Source: SR-FBR-E99 sp963732365 (GTDB lineage: Bacteria > Bacteroidota > Bacteroidia > Bacteroidales > VadinHA17). Taken from it: 64,000 bases of DNA. Below, piece after piece: positions 16,820 to 26,328 of this stretch. Made by a program: the position numbers and the translations under genes. Under the pieces are notes generated by a model. The model saw only the letters and a list, made by a program, of their open reading frames with translations. It had not been told where the DNA came from and did no database searches. Location: the NCBI GenBank assembly GCA_963732365.1, contig CAVSZC010000005.1, forward strand, positions 1,736,001 to 1,800,000. Direction: 5' to 3'. Numbering within the stretch: position 1 is the stretch's first letter; each line of letters starts with the position of its first letter.

Positions 16820-17251
16820 ATGATGAGAATTGCGATAATTAACGGGCCGAATCTGAATCTGCTCGGAGTACGGCAGCCTGAGATTTACGGCAGCACCGGA
16901 TTCAACGAATACATGAGTGAGCTGGGGTCTCTGTTTCCAGACATTGCATTAGTTTATACACAGTCCAATATCGAAGGAGAGCTTGTCAGCCTGGTCCAGG
17001 AAGCCGGGATAAAATGTGACGGAATCATAATCAATCCGGGGGGATACACTCATACCTCGGTAGCGATAGCTGATGCCATTGCAGCAGTCAGGGTTCCCGT
17101 CATTGAAGTTCACATCTCGAACCTGCTTTCAAGGGAAGAATTCAGGCATACAAGCATTACAGGGAGATATTGCCGTGGAGCAATAATGGGACTTGGGCTC
17201 GACGGATACAGGCTGGCAGTGAAGGCAATAATGAAAATATCAGATAAATAA
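16820..17251 (+). CDS. aroQ: 3-Dehydroquinate dehydratase, type II
   Basis: A 143-residue type II dehydroquinase, a dodecameric cytosolic enzyme that dehydrates 3-dehydroquinate to 3-dehydroshikimate. The N-terminus INGPNLNLLGVRQPEIYG holds the catalytic tyrosine (Tyr23). QSNIEGELVSLVQEA, the NPGGYTHTSVAIADA histidine block and EVHISNLLSREEFRH complete the active site. I chose ATG 16820 because AGGAG at 16809-16813 precedes it by six bases; ATG 16823 would also work. It begins a same-strand run with pyk only eight bases downstream. The other shikimate genes seen here, aroB and aroC, lie about 10 kb away. Confidence 0.96.
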   Translation: MMRIAIINGPNLNLLGVRQPEIYGSTGFNEYMSELGSLFPDIALVYTQSNIEGELVSLVQEAGIKCDGIIINPGGYTHTSVAIADAIAAVRVPVIEVHISNLLSREEFRHTSITGRYCRGAIMGLGLDGYRLAVKAIMKISDK

Positions 17252-17259
17252 ACCGGAGA

Positions 17260-18717
17260 ATGGCAAAAGGGTTCATTAAAAAGCGGACAAAAATCGTTGC
17301 GACCATTTCTGACAAGAACTGCGAACCGGATTTTCTCAGGAAACTGCATGAAGCCGGCGTGGATGTAGTAAGGATTAACTCAGCCCACCTCTCACCGGAA
17401 GGGGTGGTGAAGATCGTTAACAATACCCGCAGTATTTCAGATAAGATAGCCATACTGCTTGATACCAAGGGTCCCGAGATAAGAACCACCATATGTGACG
17501 AACCCATCCGATTCTTAAAAGGGCAGAAGATTAAGATTGCCGGCAACGGCGACGCCAAAACAACAGGCTCTGTCATCAATGTAAATTACGTAGATATTGC
17601 AAGGCAGGTACCTTCAGGGGCAGTCATACTGATTGATGACGGTGAGCTCGAGATAAAGATTACAGGCAAAAGAGTTGATGCACTGGAAGGTACCATTGAG
17701 AATGACGGCACACTCGGATCAAGGAAGACTGTAAATATTCCGCAGGTAAGGATAAATCTGCCTTCCGTAAGTCAGAGGGATCTCATATTCATAGACCTTG
17801 CTGTGAAGCTTGACATTGAATTCATAGCCCATTCATTTGTAAGAACAAAGAAAGATATCCTGGCTGTTCAGAAGATCCTTGACGGTCACGGAAGTCAGAT
17901 TAAGATCATAGCCAAGATAGAGAACCAGCAGGGTGTTGACAACCTGGAGGAGATCATGGACCATTCATACGGAATAATGGTTGCCAGGGGCGATCTCGCC
18001 ATCGAGGTGCCTTTTGAGAGGATACCGGGCATCCAGCGGATGATAATTTCCAAATGCATAGAGAGGCGCAAGCCGGTCATTGTGGCCACACAGATGCTCC
18101 ACTCGATGATCACCAATCCGAGGCCGACAAGGGCGGAGGTGAGTGATGTAGCCAATGCCGTTTACAGTCAGACTGATGCGCTTATGCTCAGCGGCGAAAC
18201 GGCATCCGGCAAATTCCCTCTAGAGTCGGTTAAGACCATGACCAGGATAGCAGCTGAGATTGAGATGGAGAAGGACAAATACATTGAGATGCCTGCCGGG
18301 TCACTCAGCGGAGAGGTGTCAGCATACCTGGCAAAGGTTGCCGTTAAGACATCAATAAGGGTAAATGCCAGAGCTATCCTTGCTGACACCGTAAAAGGGA
18401 CAGCAATAAGGAATATGGCTGCGTACCGCGGGGTGAACCCTGTGGTGGCGCAGTGCTATACCTTCCGCACCATGAGGGAACTTGCATTGTCTTACGGGGT
18501 GATACCGGTATTCATTGAGAAGAAAGAATCGGTTGATGAATTCATCCGTACTTCACTTAAGGACCTTCTCAAAAGACATGTCCTGAAAGACAACGATATA
18601 CTTGTGCTTCTCGCCGGGAACTTTTCCAGGGGATCCGGATTCTCATTCATTGAGGTGGGAACCGTGGAATACCTGAAGGAAAGGGTACTGATAGGAAAAA
18701 ATGATCTCATGGCTTGA
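17260..18717 (+). CDS. pyk: Pyruvate kinase
   Basis: A 485-residue glycolytic enzyme making pyruvate and ATP from PEP and ADP. The N-terminal TKIVATISDKNCEPDFLRKL, the metal-binding LLDTKGPEIRT (about residue 67) and KIENQQGVDNLEEI match the family. So do the signature GIMVARGDLAIEVP (about 235-248), IVATQMLHSMI and LSGETASGKFP. The C-terminal allosteric domain (about 350-480) ends the protein, without the extra PEP-utiliser domain found in some Firmicutes. It lies eight bases after aroQ and is probably cotranscribed. With ppdK elsewhere in the window both directions of the PEP-pyruvate step are available. Confidence 0.97.
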   Translation: MAKGFIKKRTKIVATISDKNCEPDFLRKLHEAGVDVVRINSAHLSPEGVVKIVNNTRSISDKIAILLDTKGPEIRTTICDEPIRFLKGQKIKIAGNGDAKTTGSVINVNYVDIARQVPSGAVILIDDGELEIKITGKRVDALEGTIENDGTLGSRKTVNIPQVRINLPSVSQRDLIFIDLAVKLDIEFIAHSFVRTKKDILAVQKILDGHGSQIKIIAKIENQQGVDNLEEIMDHSYGIMVARGDLAIEVPFERIPGIQRMIISKCIERRKPVIVATQMLHSMITNPRPTRAEVSDVANAVYSQTDALMLSGETASGKFPLESVKTMTRIAAEIEMEKDKYIEMPAGSLSGEVSAYLAKVAVKTSIRVNARAILADTVKGTAIRNMAAYRGVNPVVAQCYTFRTMRELALSYGVIPVFIEKKESVDEFIRTSLKDLLKRHVLKDNDILVLLAGNFSRGSGFSFIEVGTVEYLKERVLIGKNDLMA

Positions 18718-18745
18718 TTTTTGCTGTATCTGAAGGAATGCCGGT

Positions 18746-19207
18746 ATGAAAATATTGCTACTCGCCATAATGACTTTTTTGCATCCGGTACATGTCTCTC
18801 TTACAGGTATTGAATATGACAGTTCGAACAGAATTTATTCAGTATTTGTTAAAGTATACTCCGATGACCTTGAGGCAGATATTTGCCTTGGCAGCTCAGA
18901 AGGGGAAGCAATAACCGGTGAGGGAAATGACAGGTACTGTAAATATCTGTGTGACAGATTATTGATTTTGGAGGATGGTAAGAGACTGGAAATGAAACTG
19001 ATGAATACCGAAAGCGACGGTCTGGAACACAGGTTCAGCCTTGAGGCGAAAGGAGGAATGTCAGTGCGTGATGTAAGTGTCATTAACCGCATTATGACGC
19101 GGCTCTATTATGACCAGGCTAACATGCTGCTTTTCAAATTCGGCACTGTTGAGGACGGATACAGGTTTACCGTCGAAGATACATTGAAGAGCTATAATGT
19201 CAAATGA
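18746..19207 (+). CDS. DUF6702 family exported protein
   Basis: A 153-residue protein with a short hydrophobic N-terminal signal (MKILLLAIMTFLHPVHVS). The mature N-terminus has the HPVHVSLTGIEYD motif that marks DUF6702, a Bacteroidetes family of unknown function. It also contains the usual VKVYSDDLEADI segment, where an acidic stretch follows the second strand. Its prediction is a small beta-rich periplasmic protein. Its TGA stop overlaps the ATG of the next gene (ATGA at 19204-19207), so translation of the large surface protein is probably coupled to it. No enzymatic motif is visible. Confidence 0.78.
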   Translation: MKILLLAIMTFLHPVHVSLTGIEYDSSNRIYSVFVKVYSDDLEADICLGSSEGEAITGEGNDRYCKYLCDRLLILEDGKRLEMKLMNTESDGLEHRFSLEAKGGMSVRDVSVINRIMTRLYYDQANMLLFKFGTVEDGYRFTVEDTLKSYNVK

Positions 19208-21831
19208 AAGGATTTGAAATGGTAAGGAAGATCACCGCAACAACCTGCTTGTTATTATTACTCATCTCTTCTGCGTTCGCCACACACAACCGGGCAGGAG
19301 AGATAACCTATGAACAGCTGTCTGACCTTACCTTCAGGGTGACCGTGACAACATTTACCTATACGCTGAGTCTGGCCGACAGGCCTTCACTTGACGTTGA
19401 ATGGGGCGACAATTCGATAACAACGGTTTCGAGGATCTCTGAGACATATCTGCCAAACAATTACAAAAAGAATGTCTATATAAGCCAGCACACCTATCCG
19501 GGCCCAGGCATTTACAGGATAGTGGTCCAGGACCCGAACCGAAACTTGGGAGTTCAGAATATTCCAAACTCAGTCAATGTTGTCTTTTCAATATCAACAA
19601 TTCTTATTGTAAATAATTCTATCGGACGCAACAGCACCCCGGTATTGCTCAATCCGCCATACGACAAGGCTGCTCTTGGCCAGATCTTCATACACAACCC
19701 TGCAGCCTTTGATCCTGACGGAGACAGCCTCTCATATAAGCTTACAGTATGCACAAAGGAAGACGGCAAACCTATCAGTGATTATACCCTTCCCCCGGCC
19801 TCCAAAAAGTTCTATGTCGATTCAATCTCCGGTGATCTCGTCTGGGACGCTCCGATAACCGTTGGGACCTACAATGTTGCCATTGAGATTCAGGAGTGGC
19901 GTGCCGGGATAAAGATAGGTGTTGTGGTGAGGGATATGCAGATTGACGTCTTTGAGACAGACAACCATCCCCCCGTCACGTCGCCGCTGCCGGACCTCTG
20001 CGTTGAAGTCGGGGAAACAGTCTCGCTTGATATAACAGCCACGGATATCGACGGAGATTCTATAGACCTGTTTGCCACCTCCGGGATATTTAATTTCGAG
20101 GATTGCCCTGCCACATTCACTATCCTGAGTTCAGGGCCGGGACTGACCACTGGACGGCTTCAGTGGGTCCCGTGTCACAAGAGCGTAAGGCATCAGCCAT
20201 ATGACATCATCATAAAGGCAGAAGATAACAATGATGATCTTCAGCTGGTTGACATTGACAATATGAGCATAAAGGTTCTTGGCCCCTCGCCCGTGCTGAC
20301 GGAGGCCTCACCGCTGGGAAATTTCATAATATTGAAATGGAATAACTACGGAACGCAGGAAATTGCGGGATTCAATATCTACAGGCGGGAGGGGGCTTCA
20401 ACCATTGCGGCTGATACCTGCTTCGACGGTATTCCTTCTTCGGCAGGTTTTATCAGGGCAGGCTACGTGGCAGGAGCAGGAGCCACAACATTCACCGACA
20501 CGAACTCCGGAGAGGGACTTGAATCAGGAACCGAATATGCCTACAGGATTGTGGCTGTATATCCGAATGGCACAGAGAGCAAGGTTTCAAACGAGATAGT
20601 GTCTTCTCTCATTACAGGTGTTCCGCTGATAACCAATGTTTCAATAAGAACTACAGACATAACCAACGGGTCATTGAAACTGGCATGGCAAAAACCCCGC
20701 GCTCTTGACACTATCCCTGCCCTGGGGCCCTACGAGTATCTCATTTACCGTGCTGCAGGAGTCGCAGGTACTGATTATCAGCTGATAAAGACACTGCCAA
20801 CCGCTGATCTAAATGATACAGTACTTATTGATACTCTGATTAATACAGTTGACAGGGGGTATATTTACAAAGTGGAGCTTTACAATAATGAGACAGGGAA
20901 CAGGTTCCTTATCGGTGAAGCCGGTGTGGCCTCTTCACTCTTTCTTGCTGCATCACCGGGAGACCGGAAGGTCAGATTCACGCTGAGCCGCAATGTGCCA
21001 TGGATCAATAACAATTATGATTATTACAGGTTCGATGGAGCCTCATGGCAGTTGATCGGCAGCACCAACCAGCTCACGTGGGTTGATGAAAATCTCGTTA
21101 ACGGAACTGAATATTGCTATTATGTTGTCTCCACCGGAGCATACCAGAGGGCTGATGCACCAAAGAATCTTATAAATTATTCACAACAAACCTGCGTCAC
21201 AGCCATTGATAATGAGCCGCCTTGCATTCCCGCCCTGTCTGTCTCATCACAGTGTGACAGCCTGTATAATACAGTCCGATGGGAAATAACTGATTCTGAA
21301 TGCTATGCCGATGTGGCCGGATACAAATTGTTTTATAAGCCACCCACAGAGGAGAATCTCGAACTGCTCACTGTGATAAATGACAGATCAATAAAGAAGT
21401 ACGTTCATAACCTTCCTGATTATGTCGCCGGCTGTTATTCGATTTTGGCTTTTGATGCCAATGACCTTGAAAGCGATACCTCTGCACTTATCTGCGTTGA
21501 TTCATGTAATTTCTACGAGATACCTAACGTATTTACACCTAACGGGGATGGTTTCAACGACTTTCTGGTGGCCAAAACCACTTCATTGGTTGAGAAGGTT
21601 GAGTTCAAGCTTTTCAACAGGGGAGGGGTGCTGATCTTCAGCACGCAGGAACCGAAACTTAACTGGGATGGAACATTTAATGGCAAAATAGTTGCCTCAG
21701 GGGTTTATTATTACAGCTGCGAAGTATTTGAGCGGAGGATATCAGAGCTAGAGCAGTTCCATCTCAGCGGCTTTATCCATGTCATTACTGAAAAAGGGGC
21801 CGGTCCCGGAGTCATTGAAGGAAAAAAATAG
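19204..21831 (+). CDS. Large surface protein with type B T9SS sorting domain (CHU_C/gliding-motility type)
   Basis: An 875-residue exported protein. A signal peptide ends near SSAFA (about residue 26) and is followed by THNRAGEITYEQ, a start seen in other large Bacteroidetes surface proteins. The body is a chain of beta-sandwich modules: an N-terminal PKD-like domain, a cadherin-like section with DPDGDSLSYKL, and two or more fibronectin type III-like modules (about 390-480, 490-600). The end, FTPNGDGFNDFLV to VASGVYYYSCEVFE (about 785-850), is a type B sorting domain, which directs export through the type IX system and attachment at the surface. It is translationally coupled to the DUF6702 gene and six bases before the TPR gene. 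Adhesion or motility roles are possible but not shown. Confidence 0.88.
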   Translation: MKGFEMVRKITATTCLLLLLISSAFATHNRAGEITYEQLSDLTFRVTVTTFTYTLSLADRPSLDVEWGDNSITTVSRISETYLPNNYKKNVYISQHTYPGPGIYRIVVQDPNRNLGVQNIPNSVNVVFSISTILIVNNSIGRNSTPVLLNPPYDKAALGQIFIHNPAAFDPDGDSLSYKLTVCTKEDGKPISDYTLPPASKKFYVDSISGDLVWDAPITVGTYNVAIEIQEWRAGIKIGVVVRDMQIDVFETDNHPPVTSPLPDLCVEVGETVSLDITATDIDGDSIDLFATSGIFNFEDCPATFTILSSGPGLTTGRLQWVPCHKSVRHQPYDIIIKAEDNNDDLQLVDIDNMSIKVLGPSPVLTEASPLGNFIILKWNNYGTQEIAGFNIYRREGASTIAADTCFDGIPSSAGFIRAGYVAGAGATTFTDTNSGEGLESGTEYAYRIVAVYPNGTESKVSNEIVSSLITGVPLITNVSIRTTDITNGSLKLAWQKPRALDTIPALGPYEYLIYRAAGVAGTDYQLIKTLPTADLNDTVLIDTLINTVDRGYIYKVELYNNETGNRFLIGEAGVASSLFLAASPGDRKVRFTLSRNVPWINNNYDYYRFDGASWQLIGSTNQLTWVDENLVNGTEYCYYVVSTGAYQRADAPKNLINYSQQTCVTAIDNEPPCIPALSVSSQCDSLYNTVRWEITDSECYADVAGYKLFYKPPTEENLELLTVINDRSIKKYVHNLPDYVAGCYSILAFDANDLESDTSALICVDSCNFYEIPNVFTPNGDGFNDFLVAKTTSLVEKVEFKLFNRGGVLIFSTQEPKLNWDGTFNGKIVASGVYYYSCEVFERRISELEQFHLSGFIHVITEKGAGPGVIEGKK

Positions 21832-21837
21832 AACAGA

Positions 21838-23040
21838 ATGAAGAAAAGAGTTGTTCTGCTGATCTTAATTATTGCATCCCAGCTTGTTGCAGGGCAGGCA
21901 AGGTATGAGTCTCTTCTCAGGGCCCGGGCACTGTCGGAAAGGGGGGAGGGCGAGGAGGCTCTGGCCGTTCTTTCATCGGTAATCATTGACATGCCTGATG
22001 CTGACCTCTTCCTCTTACGCGGAGATATCTGGCTTGAGATGAAGAATGTGGCAAAGGCAAGGGGTGATTTTATGGCTGCAGAGAACCTGGAACAGGGTAC
22101 AGGTCTGTTCGGGCTGGCAAAATGTGCAGCAGCAGCTGGTGACGCCCTTGCGGCAACATCGTACCTGGAGGCACACCTGAAGACCCCCTTCAGGAAAAGC
22201 GAACCTGAGATAATGCTTGATGACGCATTTTCTTCAATCGTCAGTTCTCCGGAGTGGAGGAGTCTGTGGAAGAAAGACTGGTATAAAGGGTACGAAAGAA
22301 ATAAATGGGAGATAGACCTTTATCTGAGGAGCGGAAGAACTGATCTTGCAGAGGATGCTCTTGAGGAGTTGTCAGCTTCATATCCGGGCATTCCAGTCAC
22401 CGACTATTGTAAAGCGCGTGTTCTGGCCAGCAAGGGTCACTATCGTGAAGCATCTTCTCTGTTGTCACAGCTGACAATAAGTCCCGATGCCCCGTCTGAA
22501 TATGTACTTGCCCTTGCCGGGGCAAAGGCCGGAGAGGGTGATTACTATGGCTCGGCCACTCTTTACGGCAGATTGATCTCGTCTGAGTATCCTGATGCAG
22601 GTCTCTTTCTGCGCAGGGCCGAGATGCTCCTGAAAGCCGGAGACCGTACTCCGGCAAAGAATGATATTAAAAAGTATCTCGAAATTGAACCTGAAAGTTT
22701 TGAGGCACTGGGCCTCCTTGGCAGAACATATGCTGAGGAAGGAGCCATATATGAAGCACTGCCGTATCTGAATACCAACATTGACAGGCATCCGGGAGAG
22801 GCCATGGCTTTCAGTCTGAGGGGAGATGCCTGGCTGGCAGCACGGTCATGGACCAGGGCTGCAGAAGATTATACAATGAGTCTTGACCTTGATCCCAACA
22901 GTGCCTCAGTAAATCTTAATATGGGTGTTGCTCTTATTAACATTGGAAAAGCAGATGATGCATGCTACTACCTGAGAAAAGCAAGGGCCCTGGGTGAAAG
23001 GAATGCAACACAATACCTTAGCAAGTATTGTATCAGATAG
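21838..23040 (+). CDS. Exported tetratricopeptide-repeat protein
   Basis: A 400-residue protein with an N-terminal signal peptide (MKKRVVLLILIIASQLVAGQ). It continues as an array of TPR-type helical pairs, clearest in DLFLLRGDIWLEMKNVAKA (about 60-78), AGLFLRRAEMLLKAGD (about 255), EALGLLGRTYAEEGA and the C-terminal AEDYTMSLDLDPNSASV to GKADDACYYLRKA. TPR arrays act as protein-binding scaffolds in the periplasm or at the outer membrane. It begins six bases after the type B surface protein, so it may help that protein reach or hold its place. No enzyme motif is seen. It ends 11 bases from the convergent histidine kinase. Confidence 0.82.
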   Translation: MKKRVVLLILIIASQLVAGQARYESLLRARALSERGEGEEALAVLSSVIIDMPDADLFLLRGDIWLEMKNVAKARGDFMAAENLEQGTGLFGLAKCAAAAGDALAATSYLEAHLKTPFRKSEPEIMLDDAFSSIVSSPEWRSLWKKDWYKGYERNKWEIDLYLRSGRTDLAEDALEELSASYPGIPVTDYCKARVLASKGHYREASSLLSQLTISPDAPSEYVLALAGAKAGEGDYYGSATLYGRLISSEYPDAGLFLRRAEMLLKAGDRTPAKNDIKKYLEIEPESFEALGLLGRTYAEEGAIYEALPYLNTNIDRHPGEAMAFSLRGDAWLAARSWTRAAEDYTMSLDLDPNSASVNLNMGVALINIGKADDACYYLRKARALGERNATQYLSKYCIR

Positions 23041-23051
23041 ACTAAACCGTA

Positions 23052-26000
23052 TTACCTGACGTGCTTCAGCAGCCTGTCGTACAGATCCTTTGGCTTAAAG
23101 GGCTTGAGCACGTAATCATTGATTGCAAGGTTCTCTATCTTGTCATGAGCCTCTGACATTACCGCGGCAGTCAGTGCGACAATTGGTATCTGGCTGATCT
23201 TCTTATCCTCATAGCTGCGTATTATCCGGGTTGCCTCGATGCCATCCATGACAGGCATGTGGAGGTCCATTATGATAAGATCATACTCATTCTTACTCAA
23301 TTCATCAAGTGCAAGTCTTCCGTTCTCTACATGCTTCACGATCACTCCCCAGCTTTCGAGGAATTTGTTAGCAACAAAGAAGTTGATCTTGTTATCTTCT
23401 GCAACCAGGATCCTCTTTCCAGCAAGCCCTTTCATGGTATCTGCCGCACCCTGATCGGCAGCGCGTGTGTCTGCGATAGGGAGTATATATTCAATTGAGA
23501 ATGTGAAAACTGATCCCTTTCCGGGTTCACTTTTTACACCTATTTTCCCCCCCTGAAGATCGATGAGACGTTTGCAGATGGCCAATCCCAGTCCAGTGCC
23601 GCCATATTTTCTTGTTGTATCAGGTGAGGCCTGAGAATAACTCTCAAACACCTCCTCAAGTTTGTCTGACTGAATCCCGATGCCGGTGTCAGTAACTGAA
23701 AACTCAAGCACTGCCCTGCTGTTTCTCTTTTCCTTCATCATGGCCTTGAACGTAACACGTCCCTGCGGGGTGAACTTAATGGCGTTTGAAATCAGGTTTG
23801 AGATTATCTGGTTAAGCCTTACCGGGTCACCAACCAGCGCAGCGGGGAGGTCTTCCGATTTTTCAGTTACGAATTCTATTCCCTTATCCATGGCTCGATG
23901 GCTGTACGAGCGCCTGATATCTTCAATCATGCTGACAAGGTCAAATTCTGTCTTTTCAAAGACAATCTTGCCCGCCTCCATTTTATTAAAGTCGAGGATG
24001 TCGTTTACCAGGGTAAGAAGGTGATTGGCTGAGAAGCGCAGTGTCTTGATGTACTCCATCTGGTCTTCTCTCGGGTTGCCCTGGTACAGCAGGTTGGTGA
24101 TGCCTATGACTTCGTTCAGTGGCGTCCTTATCTCATGACTCATGGTTGACATGAACAGCTGTTTTGACAGTGCAGCTTCTTCGGCTCTCTTGCGTGCCGT
24201 GATCAGGTTGTCAAGCATCTTCCTGCGGTGGAGGGTATGAACAATCTGGTTGGCGATGAATTCAAAAACCTGCAGATCGTCGTAATTGAATGCATCGATC
24301 CGCTTATAATCCTGCAGACAGATGGCCCCTATGACCTGTTCATCCATTTTGAGCGGGACCCCCATCCATATCTTGCACGGCGAACCCACCAGGCTTATAG
24401 CTCCTGTCTTTTCAATCTGCAGAATGTCATTCTCGTCGAGCAGGACAGACTTATTGTTTTTTATGACCCACCCTGTCAGGGTGTTTTTTGCTGCCGTTTC
24501 CTGGAAGTGATCACGTTCGTCGGCGAAAAAGGGGAAGGTAAGCGTATCCTTCTCACTGTTGTAAAGGGCTATGAAAAAGTTGTTGACATTCCATAGCCTG
24601 CTTATCTCCTTTACAATGGTAGGATAGATGTCAAAGATATCGAAGTCCTGAAGTGCTACTGTCGATATGTTGTACTGAATTTCCTGCATCAGCCGGCTCT
24701 TTATTTCACGGCTGATATCGCGGTATATTCCCAGAAAAGCAATAGTCTGGTCATTGGAGATCACTGAAGAGGCAATGAGTGATACATTGATCCTGTTTCC
24801 CTGTTTGTCAAGCCTCAGTGTTTCAATTGCGCCAGTGCCGTTGGCAAGGGCCAGCTCGTCGATTTTGACAGCCTCTTCCTTAAGATCCTCAGGCACAATA
24901 AGATCATCGATCATCCTGTTCAATGCATCTTCTGAAGTGTAGCCAAAGAGTTTTGTGAACCCTTTGTTTATCCTCAGGATTCGTCCGTCAAAATCTGTGA
25001 GTACAATCGCCTCGGGAGCTGCATCGATGAGATGCTCCAGCGTTGCCTTTTCAGCAGAAAGTTTCTGCTCGTACTCCTTGTGTTTGCTTACATCTGTCAG
25101 AACGCACCTGTATCCGGTGATCTTGCCCCGGGTGATTATAGTCCCGGCATGGAACAGAACTGAGACTTTTCGATTCTGCTTATTGATAATGACATATTCA
25201 TCAAAAGTGATCTGCCCCGGTTTCGTCAGCCCGGCAAGATCATTGTTCAGTTTCTCAAGATCATCATCCATGATGAGTTCAGACAGTGTCACTCCCCTGG
25301 ATAAGTCATTGTTATTGAATCCCAGGGTGAGCATCCCCTGCGTATTCATGAATGTTACATGACCGGCGGTGTCGAGCTCCATTATCATTTCCGGCAACAG
25401 CTCCGCAAAGGTCTCAAAGACAATACCCTGTCTCAGGATCTCAAACTCATGCTCTTTTTGCTGCCGGCCTGCCTCCCAGGTAACCACAATGTCTCCTGTG
25501 GAAAGGAGGAGTCCGATATAGTATCCGTCTTTATCATCGCCATCGGGTGAAACAGGTTCTCTGAAAGATCCCTGCCGTGTCTGAATATTCTTAAGAACAG
25601 AGGCAAGAGCCCTGTTATTTTTCAGTACTGACTTACTGAACTCCATGCCAAGGACTTCTTCCATGCCGATCTGTTCAACCTCTTCGGCACGGCTGTTAAA
25701 CTCCATGATATAGAGCTTGTTGTCATCCGATCTTCTGAAGATGGCGACGTAGCTGCTCATTGAGTCAAAGATCTCCTTCAGTATCTTCTCCGATTCAGCC
25801 TTTGCATATCCGTCATTAAGGCTGCTTATATCATTATAAAATGTAATCAGGTAGATGCTGTCACCCATGAAGAGCGTGCGGGCACTGAACAGAAAAGTAC
25901 GTTCCTCACCTGATCTTGTCCTGAGCCTTATCTCCAGGTCACTGACTTTCTTCAGGCGTGAAAGGAGGATCATGTGCTTGCGGCTTTGCACCAGATCAAC

Positions 26001-26234
26001 GTAAAGCTGAATATCTTCGGAGGTCTTGCCGATTATCTCCTCCCTTTTGTAGCCCAGGGTATCGAGAAAAGCCTGATTTACATCAATGTATTCCTGTGTC
26101 TCGATATTGCTGAGCGAGATCAGCTGGTTAGTTGCGTTGAATGCAATCTCAGGTATATCAGAAAGCTGCGCAATAGAATCAGCTGAACCGGATGAAAGAT
26201 CAGGATCCAAAGTTTTCTCTGTCCGTTTTTCCAT
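23052..26234 (-). CDS. Hybrid sensor histidine kinase/response regulator with four PAS domains and a GAF domain
   Basis: A 1060-residue cytosolic signalling protein without transmembrane segments. The order is: PAS1 (about 28-145), PAS2 (about 150-265), PAS3 (about 275-395), PAS4 (about 400-515, DAAPEAIVLTDFDGRILRIN), and GAF (about 525-680). A HisKA domain follows with the phospho-accepting histidine in MSTMSHEIRTPLNEVIG (about 700). The HATPase_c domain shows NLISNAIKFTP, DTGIGI and GGTGLGLAICKRL, and a C-terminal receiver (about 930-1055) carries the acceptor aspartate in LIIMDLHMPVMDG. It would sense an internal signal, such as redox state or a small ligand, and relay phosphate to an unlinked partner. 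No response regulator or phosphotransfer gene is next to it, so its output is unknown. Confidence 0.93.
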   Translation of the reverse strand: MEKRTEKTLDPDLSSGSADSIAQLSDIPEIAFNATNQLISLSNIETQEYIDVNQAFLDTLGYKREEIIGKTSEDIQLYVDLVQSRKHMILLSRLKKVSDLEIRLRTRSGEERTFLFSARTLFMGDSIYLITFYNDISSLNDGYAKAESEKILKEIFDSMSSYVAIFRRSDDNKLYIMEFNSRAEEVEQIGMEEVLGMEFSKSVLKNNRALASVLKNIQTRQGSFREPVSPDGDDKDGYYIGLLLSTGDIVVTWEAGRQQKEHEFEILRQGIVFETFAELLPEMIMELDTAGHVTFMNTQGMLTLGFNNNDLSRGVTLSELIMDDDLEKLNNDLAGLTKPGQITFDEYVIINKQNRKVSVLFHAGTIITRGKITGYRCVLTDVSKHKEYEQKLSAEKATLEHLIDAAPEAIVLTDFDGRILRINKGFTKLFGYTSEDALNRMIDDLIVPEDLKEEAVKIDELALANGTGAIETLRLDKQGNRINVSLIASSVISNDQTIAFLGIYRDISREIKSRLMQEIQYNISTVALQDFDIFDIYPTIVKEISRLWNVNNFFIALYNSEKDTLTFPFFADERDHFQETAAKNTLTGWVIKNNKSVLLDENDILQIEKTGAISLVGSPCKIWMGVPLKMDEQVIGAICLQDYKRIDAFNYDDLQVFEFIANQIVHTLHRRKMLDNLITARKRAEEAALSKQLFMSTMSHEIRTPLNEVIGITNLLYQGNPREDQMEYIKTLRFSANHLLTLVNDILDFNKMEAGKIVFEKTEFDLVSMIEDIRRSYSHRAMDKGIEFVTEKSEDLPAALVGDPVRLNQIISNLISNAIKFTPQGRVTFKAMMKEKRNSRAVLEFSVTDTGIGIQSDKLEEVFESYSQASPDTTRKYGGTGLGLAICKRLIDLQGGKIGVKSEPGKGSVFTFSIEYILPIADTRAADQGAADTMKGLAGKRILVAEDNKINFFVANKFLESWGVIVKHVENGRLALDELSKNEYDLIIMDLHMPVMDGIEATRIIRSYEDKKISQIPIVALTAAVMSEAHDKIENLAINDYVLKPFKPKDLYDRLLKHVR

Positions 26235-26328
26235 CTGACAGGAGGTTGTTTTTTTTAATCTTGAAACAGATATTGTCAGGGGATAAAAATAGTCATTACT
26301 GCCCGGAAAATAAAACGCTTATGATCTT

